64,000 nucleotides of DNA from CAVYUC01 sp963783085 (GCA_963783085.1 CAWAMJ010000008.1:62001-126000); one strand, 5' to 3'; positions 10,401 to 18,193 are shown, numbered from the stretch's first letter. Numbers and translations: made by a program. The notes: generated by a model not told the origin, from the sequence alone.

Positions 10401-10892
10401 AAGTGTTGTACCTTTTACAACAACCGTTACTCCCGGAAGGGGCTGATCGGAATTATCGGTGACTTTGCCGGAAACCGATTTTTGCTGTGCAACCATTTCA
10501 TTGATCATGTCGATGTTTGAAAGGACAATCTGCCTGTTGTAAACCGTGTAAGCAATATCTTTTCCTTCAAATACCTGGTCCAGAATGGCTTTAATGGTTT
10601 CATTCTGCGCATCAACATTTACTTTCTGTTCCACATCGACTAAATCCTTGTTATACAGAAAGAAAAATTCAGATTCATCTTCAATCCTGGTCAGAACATT
10701 CTCAAGGCGTTCATTGTCAGCCTTAATGGAAATACGTGTCATTTGCGCGTACGAATCAACCGCCATCACCTGCACGATGCTGAGGAAAAAGCAGAAAACC
10801 GTTAGTTTAGTCATAAGTAAAAGTTTTTTTAAGGTCCGGTTACTCCGCTCAGGAAGGAAACCCGAAGCCTCTTGTTCTCTAATTTTTTTCAT
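7461..10892 (-). CDS. SusC-like TonB-dependent receptor with STN domain
   Basis: This is a full-length 1143-residue SusC. In order it has a long charged N-terminus and signal segment (cleavage near VDSYAQ, residue about 50), an STN domain (about 53-120), a carboxypeptidase-regulatory-like domain (about 138-210), a TonB-box-like stretch EEVVAVGYGT, a plug (LYVVDGIQTENIKNINPQD, EILKDASAAIYG) and a beta-barrel with SusC-type C-terminus ending RTIQMGVQINL. It imports the glycan bound by SusD. The STN domain is expected to contact FecR (10984-12030) in the periplasm and so activate the ECF sigma factor. It is 91 bp downstream of fecR and 12 bp upstream of susD. The first 225 residues and the leader are nearly identical to the left SusC. 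Confidence 0.97.
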   Translation of the reverse strand: MKKIREQEASGFLPERSNRTLKKLLLMTKLTVFCFFLSIVQVMAVDSYAQMTRISIKADNERLENVLTRIEDESEFFFLYNKDLVDVEQKVNVDAQNETIKAILDQVFEGKDIAYTVYNRQIVLSNIDMINEMVAQQKSVSGKVTDNSDQPLPGVTVVVKGTTLGTITNAEGEYTLTNIPEDATLVFSFVGMRKQEIPVGGKTGINVTMEVDAIGIEEVVAVGYGTLVKKELTSAISNISSDDINKIHTTRLDQAIQGRASGVLITNTSGRPGADVTIRIRGSSTINNNSPLYVVDGIQTENIKNINPQDIESIAILKDASAAIYGAQAANGVVIVTTKKGTKGSVPKIDFDFVYGYQELAKMPKLMGKDEYIDIYSTAEENDGTQKWWSRNDLNIPHNTNWLSQIFHRAPILNTNFSLSGGSESTSYLVSSNYTTQEGVLKTSGYKSVNFRVNTESKIGERLTVGNTFTVGQEQWKNPGGAPNQNEIFISAMRASPTVPVHWTEWDIENNPVVQKNGWQVGDYAGPTRAGEHPGTKNTIGFIENNDFSFVQKQLRILGTIYGSIEIAKNLEFKSTLGVDYAFDDTQNFQKIWSYGTKNNGGLNNLSKGYEKTFFWSFDNTLTYNFNINKNHRFNLLAGTSARQHSGENLLTESSNFADESLQVTSASGNIVSATGTKYQDSWISYLGRLNYNYQEKYLLQLILRADGSSKFGSNNRFGYFPSISGGWRISEESFFPESMVVSNLKIRGSYGQTGNDRINRYASLEVLTFGSVVFGSNQDVIQTIKPVKMGNPDLRWESTLQLDLGLDVGLFNNSVELVADYFNKQTSDMLYQMPIPLTAGIPGYPWANLGNMKNTGMELSLTYHHTKNEFEWNISANIGTVQNKVTEIQNDIFRGVSIIREGEPIGSFYGLVTDGLFQSQEEINAYTWDESGDGTGAKLIQPFAKPGDIRFKDLNNDGAITSADRDIIGNPFPDFTYGFNVNASYKNFDFTVFFQGVYGNSIYRGRNGGMDLEEANTRGNMFMLAKDYWTPENSHNDVTKPRPTLIDKNGNRQTSDRYISDGSYLRVKNAQLGYTFPANVCNKIGLDRLRIYLNANNLLTFTSYIGFDPEIGGENLSNLYGVDDFTSYPQSRTIQMGVQINL

Positions 10893-10983
10893 AAATTTAC
10901 CTTGTTAGAGTGAATAATAACTTTATTGATCTCGCTCGCAATTACGCAGGAAAGTGCTGGTACCACTTTCCTGTTTTGCATTT

Positions 10984-12030
10984 TTATATTTTTAGTTTCA
11001 TGGTTACTTTTTTCTGTATTAGCACGCCATTGGCGTCGCTGGTTCGCTTCTCAATTTTATAATCAATTGGAGTGGTTTTTGCCATTAGCCGCAACACCTC
11101 TTCCAGTGGTTCATCTTTAAAGGTAGCTTTAAACCGGTAATTTTTCAATGCTTCATCCTGAATGATAATCTCTACATTATACCATCTTTCCAGTCGCCCT
11201 ACAACCTGTCCCAGTGGTTCGTTGTCAATAATCAGGTAACCCTCTTTCCAGGCAGAGAAACGGCTTGCATCTACTTTAACCAGGTTCAGACTTCTTGTTT
11301 CACGATTAAATATGATCTTTTGATTTGGCGACAAAATTTGATTAAATGTTGCTGCTTTACCATTTACTTCAACTTTTCCTTTTTCCAGCGTAACATCGGT
11401 AAATGCATCCCCGGGATAGGACGAAACATTGAACTGAGTCCCCAGTACTTTTATATTCATGTCTGGAACACCTACCACAAACCCTGAATTATTGAGATGT
11501 TTTACATTAAACCAGGCTTCGCCGGTAAGTTCCACTTTCCTTTCTTTGTTAAAAACCGCCGGATATTTCAGTTTTGAACCGCTATTTAACCAACCTTTTG
11601 AACTGTCGGGCAGAAAGAATTCCACCCGGGCGCCATCGGGTGCATTAATTTCAACCCAGCTCTGAGCTAGTTCTTGTGCAGGGGTATAATTATCGGTTTT
11701 AGCGGAAAAATAATACCATAACGAAAACCCAAGCACAGGGATTAAAAGAACGGCAGCAACCTGTTGGTACATGCGCCACATATTTAATTTCTTAGTCTCT
11801 TTTTTCTCTTCCAGTAAAATGTTGTACTGTATTTTTTCAAAAATGTGGTTTAATGAACCGTCATTTTTATATTGACGGTTTAATTCTTCCCACTGGGAAA
11901 ACAGTTGGTTTTTTAATTCCTTATTTTCTCGTTGATTATTAAACCATTCCTTTACCTGGAGGTAATCGTTCCAGGAATAATTCCCGTTCGAAAAGTCGAT
12001 AAGCTTTTTGATATTTATTTTTTCTTTCAT
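10984..12030 (-). CDS. FecR-family anti-sigma factor
   Basis: This inner-membrane anti-sigma factor holds the ECF sigma factor until SusC signals. The cytoplasmic N-terminal part (1-88) is helical, and there is one membrane helix at about residues 91-109 (VAAVLLIPVLGFSLWYYFSA). The periplasmic FecR domain contains the classic blocks GARVEFFLPDSSKGWLNSGS and VELTGEAWFNVKH, and GTQFNVSSY. A DUF4974-like C-terminal domain (about 272-340) includes EPLGQVVGRLERWYNVEI; that domain is the part thought to meet the receptor STN domain. The length of 348 is typical. It lies between the sigma factor and SusC, all on the minus strand. A degenerate copy of its 3' end lies at 2106-2152. Confidence 0.96.
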   Translation of the reverse strand: MKEKINIKKLIDFSNGNYSWNDYLQVKEWFNNQRENKELKNQLFSQWEELNRQYKNDGSLNHIFEKIQYNILLEEKKETKKLNMWRMYQQVAAVLLIPVLGFSLWYYFSAKTDNYTPAQELAQSWVEINAPDGARVEFFLPDSSKGWLNSGSKLKYPAVFNKERKVELTGEAWFNVKHLNNSGFVVGVPDMNIKVLGTQFNVSSYPGDAFTDVTLEKGKVEVNGKAATFNQILSPNQKIIFNRETRSLNLVKVDASRFSAWKEGYLIIDNEPLGQVVGRLERWYNVEIIIQDEALKNYRFKATFKDEPLEEVLRLMAKTTPIDYKIEKRTSDANGVLIQKKVTMKLKI

Positions 12031-12354
12031 TAATTCCGATTAAAGAAGGAGAAAAAATGATTCTCCCTCTTTTATTAACCAAACTAAACTATTTTATGAA
12101 AAAAACGGTTTTCCTTCTTCTCGTATTATTATATCCCGGTTTATGCGATATCCCTGGTGGAAAAACAAATTATTTTCTCTTGGAGTGTAACCACGTAATC
12201 AAAAGGGGATTTAAATTACAATCCTTTTTATTTTATAAAATCCATAAAAATTGTTTGGGAATTTTTCAATCCCCCTTGATCCCCTTTTAATTTTATCTTG
12301 TTTTTCAAATCACGATTGCATTCAAAGGGGGATGCATTTCGAAGTGGGTTTGGA
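12031..12354. other. Intergenic region between sigma factor and fecR
   Basis: The 324-bp gap is longer than usual inside a sigma/FecR pair. It contains an inverted repeat, AAAAGGGGAT near 12200 and ATCCCCTTTT near 12281, and a related AAAGGGGGAT at 12321. On the plus strand an ATG at 12096 opens a 64-codon frame with a signal-like start (MKKTVFLLLVLLYPGLC), but the rest looks non-coding and it points against the operon, so it is not called as a gene. Confidence 0.4.
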
Positions 12355-12954
12355 TCACCGGCCTTCCTTCATAAACAGACAGAAAAAAACCATGTCTTTT
12401 ATCTGCAGTTTGTCAAATTCCTTTTTCAGGAATTTCATGGCTTCGGCAACGTGGTATTCCACCGTTTTGGGAGAAATATCCAGTTCCCGGGCGATTTCTT
12501 TTATTGACTTTTCCTCCAGTTTCTTTTTAATTAATACCTGTTTCCGCTTCTCCGGCATTTTGTCTATCAGTTTATCCAGCTTATCCAGTAAAAACTGATA
12601 ATCCTCACTTTCATCGAATCCGGATTTGTTTGGTGAAAAATCAAATAAAATACCATGCTTTGCCTCATTTAACCTTGAACGTTTATTAAACTGTTTCCGG
12701 ATGGAATTTAATGCAATAGTAAAAAGATAGGATTTAAAAGAGGTGCCGGTTTTTAATTTTTTTCTGTTGTTCCAGATTTTGGTAAATACTTCCTGCACAA
12801 CATCCTCGGCAGCTTCCGCAGATTTAAGGTATTTAATTGAAAAATGAAACAAGGGGTTGCTGTATAAATGAAATAATGCTTTAAAAGCATCGTGATTATC
12901 CTTTTTAAGGTCAGATATTAATTCATAGTCATTATTTGGTTTGCCAGTTTTCAT
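12355..12954 (-). CDS. ECF RNA polymerase sigma factor (sigma-70 family)
   Basis: This is a Bacteroidota-type ECF sigma factor of about 199 residues. Region 2 contains SNPLFHFSIKYLKSAEAAEDVVQ and EVFTKIWNNRKKL, and region 4 is a helix-turn-helix (KSIKEIARELDISPKTVEY followed by HVAEAMKFLKK). The open frame extends back to 13047, but the extra 31 residues do not look like family sequence; the ATG at 12954 (MKTGKPNNDYELI) is the better start. It should drive the SusC/SusD/sulfatase genes when released from the FecR protein encoded next on the same strand. Confidence 0.95.
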   Translation of the reverse strand: MKTGKPNNDYELISDLKKDNHDAFKALFHLYSNPLFHFSIKYLKSAEAAEDVVQEVFTKIWNNRKKLKTGTSFKSYLFTIALNSIRKQFNKRSRLNEAKHGILFDFSPNKSGFDESEDYQFLLDKLDKLIDKMPEKRKQVLIKKKLEEKSIKEIARELDISPKTVEYHVAEAMKFLKKEFDKLQIKDMVFFCLFMKEGR

Positions 12955-13156
12955 TAGTTTAAATCTTAGACGAATATAGGAAACAATTTGCAGATTGAAG
13001 AAATTCATAAAAAATTGCAGGTTGATTGAACCTGTTCCGGATTTCACAGGAAGGATGTTGAATAAACAGTAAATTTCACCTGCAGTTTTGTTGTTGAACC
13101 ATTTTGGAATTTTATGAAAACCAGTTTAACATTTTAATGAATCAAAAAAAAGGGCC

Positions 13157-13410
13157 ATCCAAAAATCCGTTTTGCTGGATGTTTGTCCGGGAGAGCTGGT
13201 GGCTCGTGGCTCGTGGCTCGCAGCTTGATGTTTCAATCCTTGTTTTGCTGGATGTTCGTCCGGGAGTCATTTGGGGTCAGGTTTTTATTTTCTGATCTGC
13301 TTCGTTTCAATCCTTGTTTTGCTGGATGTTCGTCCGGGAGAGCGAATAATTAATTCCGATATACATTGCAAGTGTTTCAATCCTTGTTTTGCTGAACTAT
13401 ATCCCCGGAT
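13157..13410. CRISPR. Short orphan CRISPR-like array (two intact, two degenerate repeats)
   Basis: Two identical 37-nt repeats lie at 13230-13266 and 13304-13340, beginning GTTTCAATCCTTGTTTTGCT and ending CGTCCGGGAG. A degenerate repeat precedes them (about 13157-13193, 5' half decayed, one base changed in the 3' half) and another follows (13374 onward, matching for 21 nt then lost). Intervening segments are 36, 37 and 33 nt and unrelated to each other, and the period is 70-74 nt. GTTTCAATCC is a common start of CRISPR repeats in Bacteroidota. No cas gene is in the window. The first spacer is largely a TGGCTCG heptamer repeated three times (13200-13220), which is odd for a captured spacer. 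Orientation is not determined. Confidence 0.6.
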
Positions 13411-13943
13411 GCAACCCGGGTATTGAGGCGGCGAATAAAACGAATCCTGAAGGGTTCTAATTTTTTATACCCGATTTTTAAAGCGAATTCAGTGTTTCAC
13501 TTTTTTAAATGCCGCCTTACCGGATTATTTCTTCAATTCTTTGCCGGCACGAAGATGGTTGCGGATGCCGGAAATGGAGTTCTCCTTTACTTCTTCCGGA
13601 GTTCCGGTTTTTGTGCGCTCGCACTACTGAAAATCAAATGGACATGGCTGGTTACCCCGAGGCCTCGGGGCCATGCAAAGATTTCCATGCCTTTCTTTTG
13701 TTGGCAATAATGTAAACTGTCCCATATCATATTTTTGTATTTGTTTCGGGTAAATACCTGCTCGTCCAGTCAGGCGGGCATCCAACCATTCAATCCGGGG
13801 CACCCGGGACAAAACTTACAGAATAAAAACCATCGGGATTATGAAACTTGTAATTTCGGCTCATTTGATAAGCTTAATGTTTCATGCTAAAAAATAGTAA
13901 TAAATTCTAAAACCACGCGATACAATCGCGCGGCAGCGGGGGG
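13411..13943. other. Non-coding stretch after the CRISPR-like array
   Basis: No convincing gene is seen. The small frames at 13423-13710 and 13509-13715 have no family resemblance. The region includes a perfect 16-bp palindrome at 13655-13670 and the 11-mer GTCAGGCGGGC at 13769-13779, which recurs at 55139-55149. It reads like accumulated accessory or decayed DNA. Confidence 0.45.
13655..13670. repeat. Perfect 16-bp palindrome
   Basis: CCCCGAGGCCTCGGGG is its own reverse complement. It could be a hairpin or a protein site; nothing around it decides which. Confidence 0.5.
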
Positions 13944-14155
13944 TTCCAAAATCCGTTGCGGCGTCATTGCCATTTCCAAAAAGCCGTGCGCCGGTGGCAT
14001 CATAAATGGCATTGGCAATCACTGCCCCCATGCAAACGATGGCAGATTCTCCTCCCCCTGGCGGCTCATTCCGTTGCTGATTTTTGGTATGTATTTCCGG
14101 TATCTATGCGTAACCAAATCCCATGTTGATACAACCTTACATTTGTATGGTCGTC
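13944..14155 (-). pseudogene. Decayed 3' end of a second molybdopterin oxidoreductase gene
   Basis: This stretch aligns with the last about 300 bp of the intact oxidoreductase at 15981-18137: CGGCGTCATTGCCATTTC, CATAAATGGCATTGGCAATC and CATTTGTATGGTCG all have close counterparts at 16012-16290. Relative to the intact gene it has an extra C in TTTCCAAAAAG and an internal deletion of roughly 80 bp after TATTTCCGGTATC, so it cannot be read. It marks the left flank of the HipA-like/DUF3037-like pair, while the intact 3' end marks the right flank. Confidence 0.75.
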
Positions 14156-14178
14156 AAATCATAAAATTTAATTTGATT

Positions 14179-15015
14179 CTAATCGAAAAGTGGAGTAACC
14201 CCGTGTGATTTAGCGTAATCTTTTATTTTATCAGATTCGGAGATATCAACATAATCGAAATCGGTATTTTTTCGAATGTTATTCCAAACCCTGTGGAGAA
14301 TTTTATCTTGCTTACCGGGTTCAAAACCCAAAACAAACTGTTTAGCTGTTGGAATAGCTTTGTTGATTTGCAGTAAATTGCCAACATTAAACTCAATTGA
14401 GCGAATATCTTTCTCAAAATCAATGGACTGGGCAAATACTTCTATATTATTCTTTCCCATTAAATCAATTTTAACAGGAGTCAGTAAACCGCTAAAATTA
14501 GTTGAATCAATCTTTCTTTCAATATTGAAATAAGTTCTAACCTCGGGGTAATATTCTTTTTTAAAATTGTCGATTCTTCTTAATTTCTTTTCTATTTTTT
14601 CGAAAGCCGCTTCATCAATAAGCTTAACAAAAAGTTTTTTAAAAATATTTTCTGAACCGTCAATGTCAAGATAATTAGTATTTGTAAACGAAATGAGATT
14701 ATTATTATACTTGCTCAAATATTGAAGATACTGCTCGCTGAAAATCCGGTTATATTTGTTTTCCGATTTTATATTTAGTTCATTTACAGACTTATCAAGT
14801 ATTAATTTTGAAGAAACTGATTTTTCAATCAATCGTAAATAATCCAGAGCTGCCCTGTAAGTTTCATTTGAAATTAGACGTTGAATTACGGACAACTTGT
14901 TCTTAGAATATTGAAAGAATACTTTATCGCCATAAATCATAATCATCCCAATAGATAAACGCTCGTTTATCTCTGGTTTAATATTTATTGATAATATGCT
15001 GTAAAAAGTTTTCAT
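14179..15015 (-). CDS. DUF3037-like protein, partner of the HipA-like kinase
   Basis: This 278-residue protein of unknown function has no signal peptide or membrane segment and is probably cytoplasmic. The opening (FYSILSINIKPEINERLSIG and MIMIYGDKVFFQYS) resembles the DUF3037 pattern, in which a short beta segment with E-R-x-x-x-G precedes a strand describing a V-x-F-x-x-S element. DUF3037 proteins are known as frequent neighbours of HipA-like kinases. The rest is helical and charged. It begins 47 bp after the kinase stop on the same strand, with AAGGAG directly in front of the ATG, so the two form an operon. Assignment to DUF3037 is by eye and moderate in confidence; the function is unknown and could be a kinase substrate, a neutraliser or a co-effector. 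Confidence 0.6.
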   Translation of the reverse strand: MKTFYSILSINIKPEINERLSIGMIMIYGDKVFFQYSKNKLSVIQRLISNETYRAALDYLRLIEKSVSSKLILDKSVNELNIKSENKYNRIFSEQYLQYLSKYNNNLISFTNTNYLDIDGSENIFKKLFVKLIDEAAFEKIEKKLRRIDNFKKEYYPEVRTYFNIERKIDSTNFSGLLTPVKIDLMGKNNIEVFAQSIDFEKDIRSIEFNVGNLLQINKAIPTAKQFVLGFEPGKQDKILHRVWNNIRKNTDFDYVDISESDKIKDYAKSHGVTPLFD

Positions 15016-15062
15016 CTCCTTTTAAAATTTAATTCGAATAATATAACTTCCTTTTTTTAAAT

Positions 15063-15881
15063 TTATTTTAAAAACTTAAACTGAATTAATTCTGAAAAGT
15101 GGTCAAATACTTCTTCAATCCACTTTTTATTAAACGAATTTTCGTTTAATAAAGTTCGGTAATTATCGGCATTTATATTCCAGTCTTTAGGAACATCTTG
15201 AAGGATTTTATCCAAATTTTTCTTGCATTCCGAGACGCAAAGATAATATTCATTTTTAATATCTGTAAGAAAATCCATTATACGTAACTCTCTGGAATTA
15301 AATAATCGTGCTGTTAACTCAGTGTCAATAAGTGTTTCATTTTCTGATAAAAGAATGAGTCCTTTATCCAGATTTCCGGTATTGAAAATGGCATCATGGT
15401 CAATAGGAGTAAAACGGTTGCCATTTTCAATGTCTATTAAAAGGTTATAATTATTGAAATTCCGGTCCTCATTTGACATCCAAATATCAAATAATGCGAT
15501 CTTTAAATAATCGAATTTTGAATCAAACTTCTTTTTTTGTGTAGCTGACAATTCCCCATAAAATTCATCAATCTCAACTAAGTTCTGATTATATTTTGAA
15601 CCAAAACAGGTGGTTTGAAAAAAAGCTGGTTGAAGTAATTTATGACCGAATACATGTTCCGGATTAACATTTACCAAACAAAAATCAGGTACTGATAAAT
15701 TCCATAACTGAGCGAATCGACCAGCGATAAGTTCATGAAACAATTTTTTTGATTCACTTCCTGGAAATCTGTTGTATTTACAAACATAAAAATCAAAATT
15801 ATCGCAAAGAATCAATGCTGGCTGACTACCTGAAGTTTCAAAAATACGCTCTGGTTTTGCTATTGAATGAATAATTTTCAA
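15063..15881 (-). CDS. HipA-like kinase (HipA_2 / PI4K-like fold)
   Basis: This 272-residue protein has the core of the HipA/PI-kinase-like fold: a probable nucleotide-binding Lys35 in FYVCKYNRFPGSESKKLFHE, the glutamate of HELIAGRFAQLW (Glu50), the catalytic loop DIWMSNEDRNFNNYNLLI (Asp139, Asn143/144) and a metal-binding block TPIDHDAIF (Asp161, Asp163). It lacks the N-terminal HipB-contacting domain of classical HipA, and no HipB-like helix-turn-helix gene is beside it. The start is a TTG at 15881 in front of KIIHSIAKPERIF; an ATG 22 bp upstream reads straight into a stop. It is co-directional with the DUF3037-like gene downstream. HipA-type kinases phosphorylate aminoacyl-tRNA synthetases in known cases; the target here is unknown. 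Confidence 0.75.
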   Translation of the reverse strand: MKIIHSIAKPERIFETSGSQPALILCDNFDFYVCKYNRFPGSESKKLFHELIAGRFAQLWNLSVPDFCLVNVNPEHVFGHKLLQPAFFQTTCFGSKYNQNLVEIDEFYGELSATQKKKFDSKFDYLKIALFDIWMSNEDRNFNNYNLLIDIENGNRFTPIDHDAIFNTGNLDKGLILLSENETLIDTELTARLFNSRELRIMDFLTDIKNEYYLCVSECKKNLDKILQDVPKDWNINADNYRTLLNENSFNKKWIEEVFDHFSELIQFKFLK

Positions 15882-15980
15882 ACTACTTTTATTTTACATT
15901 AAAATAAGAGTATAATTTTCAAATTATCAAACTCCTAAATTACTTTTTGTATGGTAAAGCTATATTGGACCAGTTACTAC

Positions 15981-18137
15981 TTACATTTTTTTCAACGCCT
16001 CCAAAACCCGCTGTGGCGTCATTGCCATTTCAAAAAGTCGTGCTCCGGTGGCGTCGTAAATGGCGTTGGCAATAACTGCTCCCATGCAAATGATGGCCGG
16101 TTCGCCTCCACCCTGTGGCGGCTCATTGCGTTCAAGAATTTTTGTATGTATTTCCGGTATCCACGAAAAACGCGGAATTTCATAGGTATCAAAATTGGCT
16201 GTTTTTACTTTGCCTCCTTCAAATTCAACCACTTCTTTCAGCGCATAGCCCAGGCCCATGTTTATACAACCTTCCATTTGTATGGTCGCTCCCTGCGGAT
16301 TCACACAAAATCCCATTTCCTGCGCGCACCACACCTTGTTTACCTTCACCTCGCCGGTTTCTTTGTTGACATCCACCTGGGCAATGTGCGCCACATAAGT
16401 ACCTGCATCCACGCCCATGGCTACTCCGTATCCTCTGCCGCCCGGAGATTTGGCAGGTTTCCAGTCCGCCATTTTTGCCACTTCTTCCAGCACATCAATC
16501 GCCCGTTTATCGGTCAGATTCTTCAGACGGAATTCCACCGGATCGATGCCGGCTTTTGCAGCCATAATGTCCACCTGAACTTCGCGCCCAAACGTGTTGG
16601 TGCTGTTACCCGGACCGCGCCAGGCACCTGTCGGGAAAGGATGTATTTCGGGTGCTCTCCATCCGCGTCCGTAAACCGTTCGTTTCTGGTTCGGGACATT
16701 ATACATGGTTTCCGCGCCGCGGTCGCCGGCATAATATACATGATAATCCCAGAAGGTAATTTTCCCGTTGTCATCGATTCCGGAGTTTATTTTTACAATG
16801 GCGGCAGGACGGAATTCATCGTAAAAAAACTCTTCCTTCCGGTTCCAGTCCACCATAACCGGTTTCCCGGTGATTTTTGCCAGCCGCGCTGCTTCTATGG
16901 CCTGCTGATGTGCTGATTTTCCCCCGAATCCGCCGCCGAGGAAAGGAGGCTGCACCCGCACTTTTTCTTCCTCCATGCCAAGCGCGCGGGCAATATTGCT
17001 TTTTGCCGGAAACGGAGTTTGCGTTCCTGCCCGTACAATCATTTTTTCGCCCTCCATAAATGCCATGGCCGTGTGCGGTTCCATCGGAGAATGAGCAACA
17101 TAGCCATCGTGATATTCATTTTCAAAAACCGAAGCAGATTGGTTCCGTCCCTGCCGAAGATCGCCCTCGTCGATGTTGCTGTTTCCGTCCGGTGCGTTTT
17201 CCAGCAGGTATTCAAACAGGTTGCCGTTGTTAATTGCTTTTTCTTCATCGGTTGAGAATTCAGCTTTAATCAGATTTCTGGCTTTATCGGCCATCTCCGG
17301 GTTTTCATGCAAGGCAGCTATCAAATCGCCATCGCGCACAATCTGCACGCCAGCTATTTTTTCGGCTTCCGAAGTGTCTGCCGACGCCAGTTTTGCGGCA
17401 TGTGACGGTGGCCTTACAATGCGCGCATACACCATTCCGGGTATTCGGATATCGCCTGAATACAATGCTTTGCCAGTGACTTTATCCACTGCATCCTGGT
17501 GAAATTTGGGCGTTCCCATCACCCGCAATTCAGCGTAATCTTTCACTTCGGGTTTTTTGTCCATAAAGCGGGCTATCTTTTGACCTTTGGTGAGTTCCTG
17601 ATAGGTTACCTTTTCGTTTTTGTTGCTTTTGCTGAAGATGACGCCGTCTTTTACAGAAAGCTGATTAACATCAACGCCTAATTTTTCGGAAGCCATTGCC
17701 AGTAATACTGCGCGGGCTTCGGCGGCGGCAGCCCGCACAGAAGGCCCAAGAATACGTACCGACATCGACCCGAACGTGCCCATATCCCAGGGACACAAGT
17801 CGGTATCGCCCAACACCATTTTTATTTTATCGTAGTTAACATCCAGCTCGTCGGCCACCATTTGCGGGAAAGAAGTGATGGCGCCCTGTCCCATATCAAT
17901 TTTACCTACAAAACAGGTAACCGTGCCATCGTCGTGAATCCGGAGAAAGGCGTTAAAATCCTCGGGAACCTGTGGACGTTGCTCTCCGTCGCCGGCCATG
18001 GCATCAAATGCGCCGCCGGGATTGAAAAAAACGTAGAGGCCACCGCCCATCCATTTCAGGAAATTTCTTCTTTTTACGGCTGGAATATGTGCTTTCAGGT
18101 ATTCTTTAAAATCTTTTAATTCCTTTGATTCATCCAT
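15981..18137 (-). CDS. Molybdopterin-binding oxidoreductase large subunit (IorB/xanthine dehydrogenase-like), Tat substrate
   Basis: The 718-residue protein matches the isoquinoline 1-oxidoreductase beta-subunit type of the xanthine oxidase family. A twin-arginine signal is visible (KRRNFLKWMGGG, residues about 22-33), so the folded enzyme is exported to the periplasm. Cofactor-binding blocks include DMGQGAITSFPQMVADELD, the glycine-rich PFLGGGFGGKSAHQQA and the C-terminal PPQGGGEPAIICMGAV with the conserved catalytic Glu. Substrates are typically N-heterocycles or aldehydes. The usual partner, a 2Fe-2S small subunit (IorA-like), is not in the window on either side, which is unusual. The ATG at 18137 gives a proper Tat N-terminus. 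A double hairpin lies 57 bp upstream, and a decayed copy of its 3' end lies at 13944-14155. Confidence 0.92.
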   Translation of the reverse strand: MDESKELKDFKEYLKAHIPAVKRRNFLKWMGGGLYVFFNPGGAFDAMAGDGEQRPQVPEDFNAFLRIHDDGTVTCFVGKIDMGQGAITSFPQMVADELDVNYDKIKMVLGDTDLCPWDMGTFGSMSVRILGPSVRAAAAEARAVLLAMASEKLGVDVNQLSVKDGVIFSKSNKNEKVTYQELTKGQKIARFMDKKPEVKDYAELRVMGTPKFHQDAVDKVTGKALYSGDIRIPGMVYARIVRPPSHAAKLASADTSEAEKIAGVQIVRDGDLIAALHENPEMADKARNLIKAEFSTDEEKAINNGNLFEYLLENAPDGNSNIDEGDLRQGRNQSASVFENEYHDGYVAHSPMEPHTAMAFMEGEKMIVRAGTQTPFPAKSNIARALGMEEEKVRVQPPFLGGGFGGKSAHQQAIEAARLAKITGKPVMVDWNRKEEFFYDEFRPAAIVKINSGIDDNGKITFWDYHVYYAGDRGAETMYNVPNQKRTVYGRGWRAPEIHPFPTGAWRGPGNSTNTFGREVQVDIMAAKAGIDPVEFRLKNLTDKRAIDVLEEVAKMADWKPAKSPGGRGYGVAMGVDAGTYVAHIAQVDVNKETGEVKVNKVWCAQEMGFCVNPQGATIQMEGCINMGLGYALKEVVEFEGGKVKTANFDTYEIPRFSWIPEIHTKILERNEPPQGGGEPAIICMGAVIANAIYDATGARLFEMAMTPQRVLEALKKM

Positions 18138-18193
18138 TGCAATTTTCTTTTAGATTTTTATAAAATTCTTTTTAGTCTGCTTTGACGCATCTG

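Noticed and set aside
12096..12290. A plus-strand frame with a signal-like start between sigma factor and fecR
   Set aside because: Only the first 17 residues look like a signal; the remainder is AT-rich and unlike protein, and it points against the operon.
13423..13715. Small plus-strand frames after the CRISPR-like array
   Set aside because: No start signal, family resemblance or conserved composition; they lie on palindromic, repeat-rich sequence.
15063..15881. Classical HipBA toxin-antitoxin
   Set aside because: No HipB-like helix-turn-helix gene is adjacent, the N-terminal HipA domain is absent and the neighbour is DUF3037-like.
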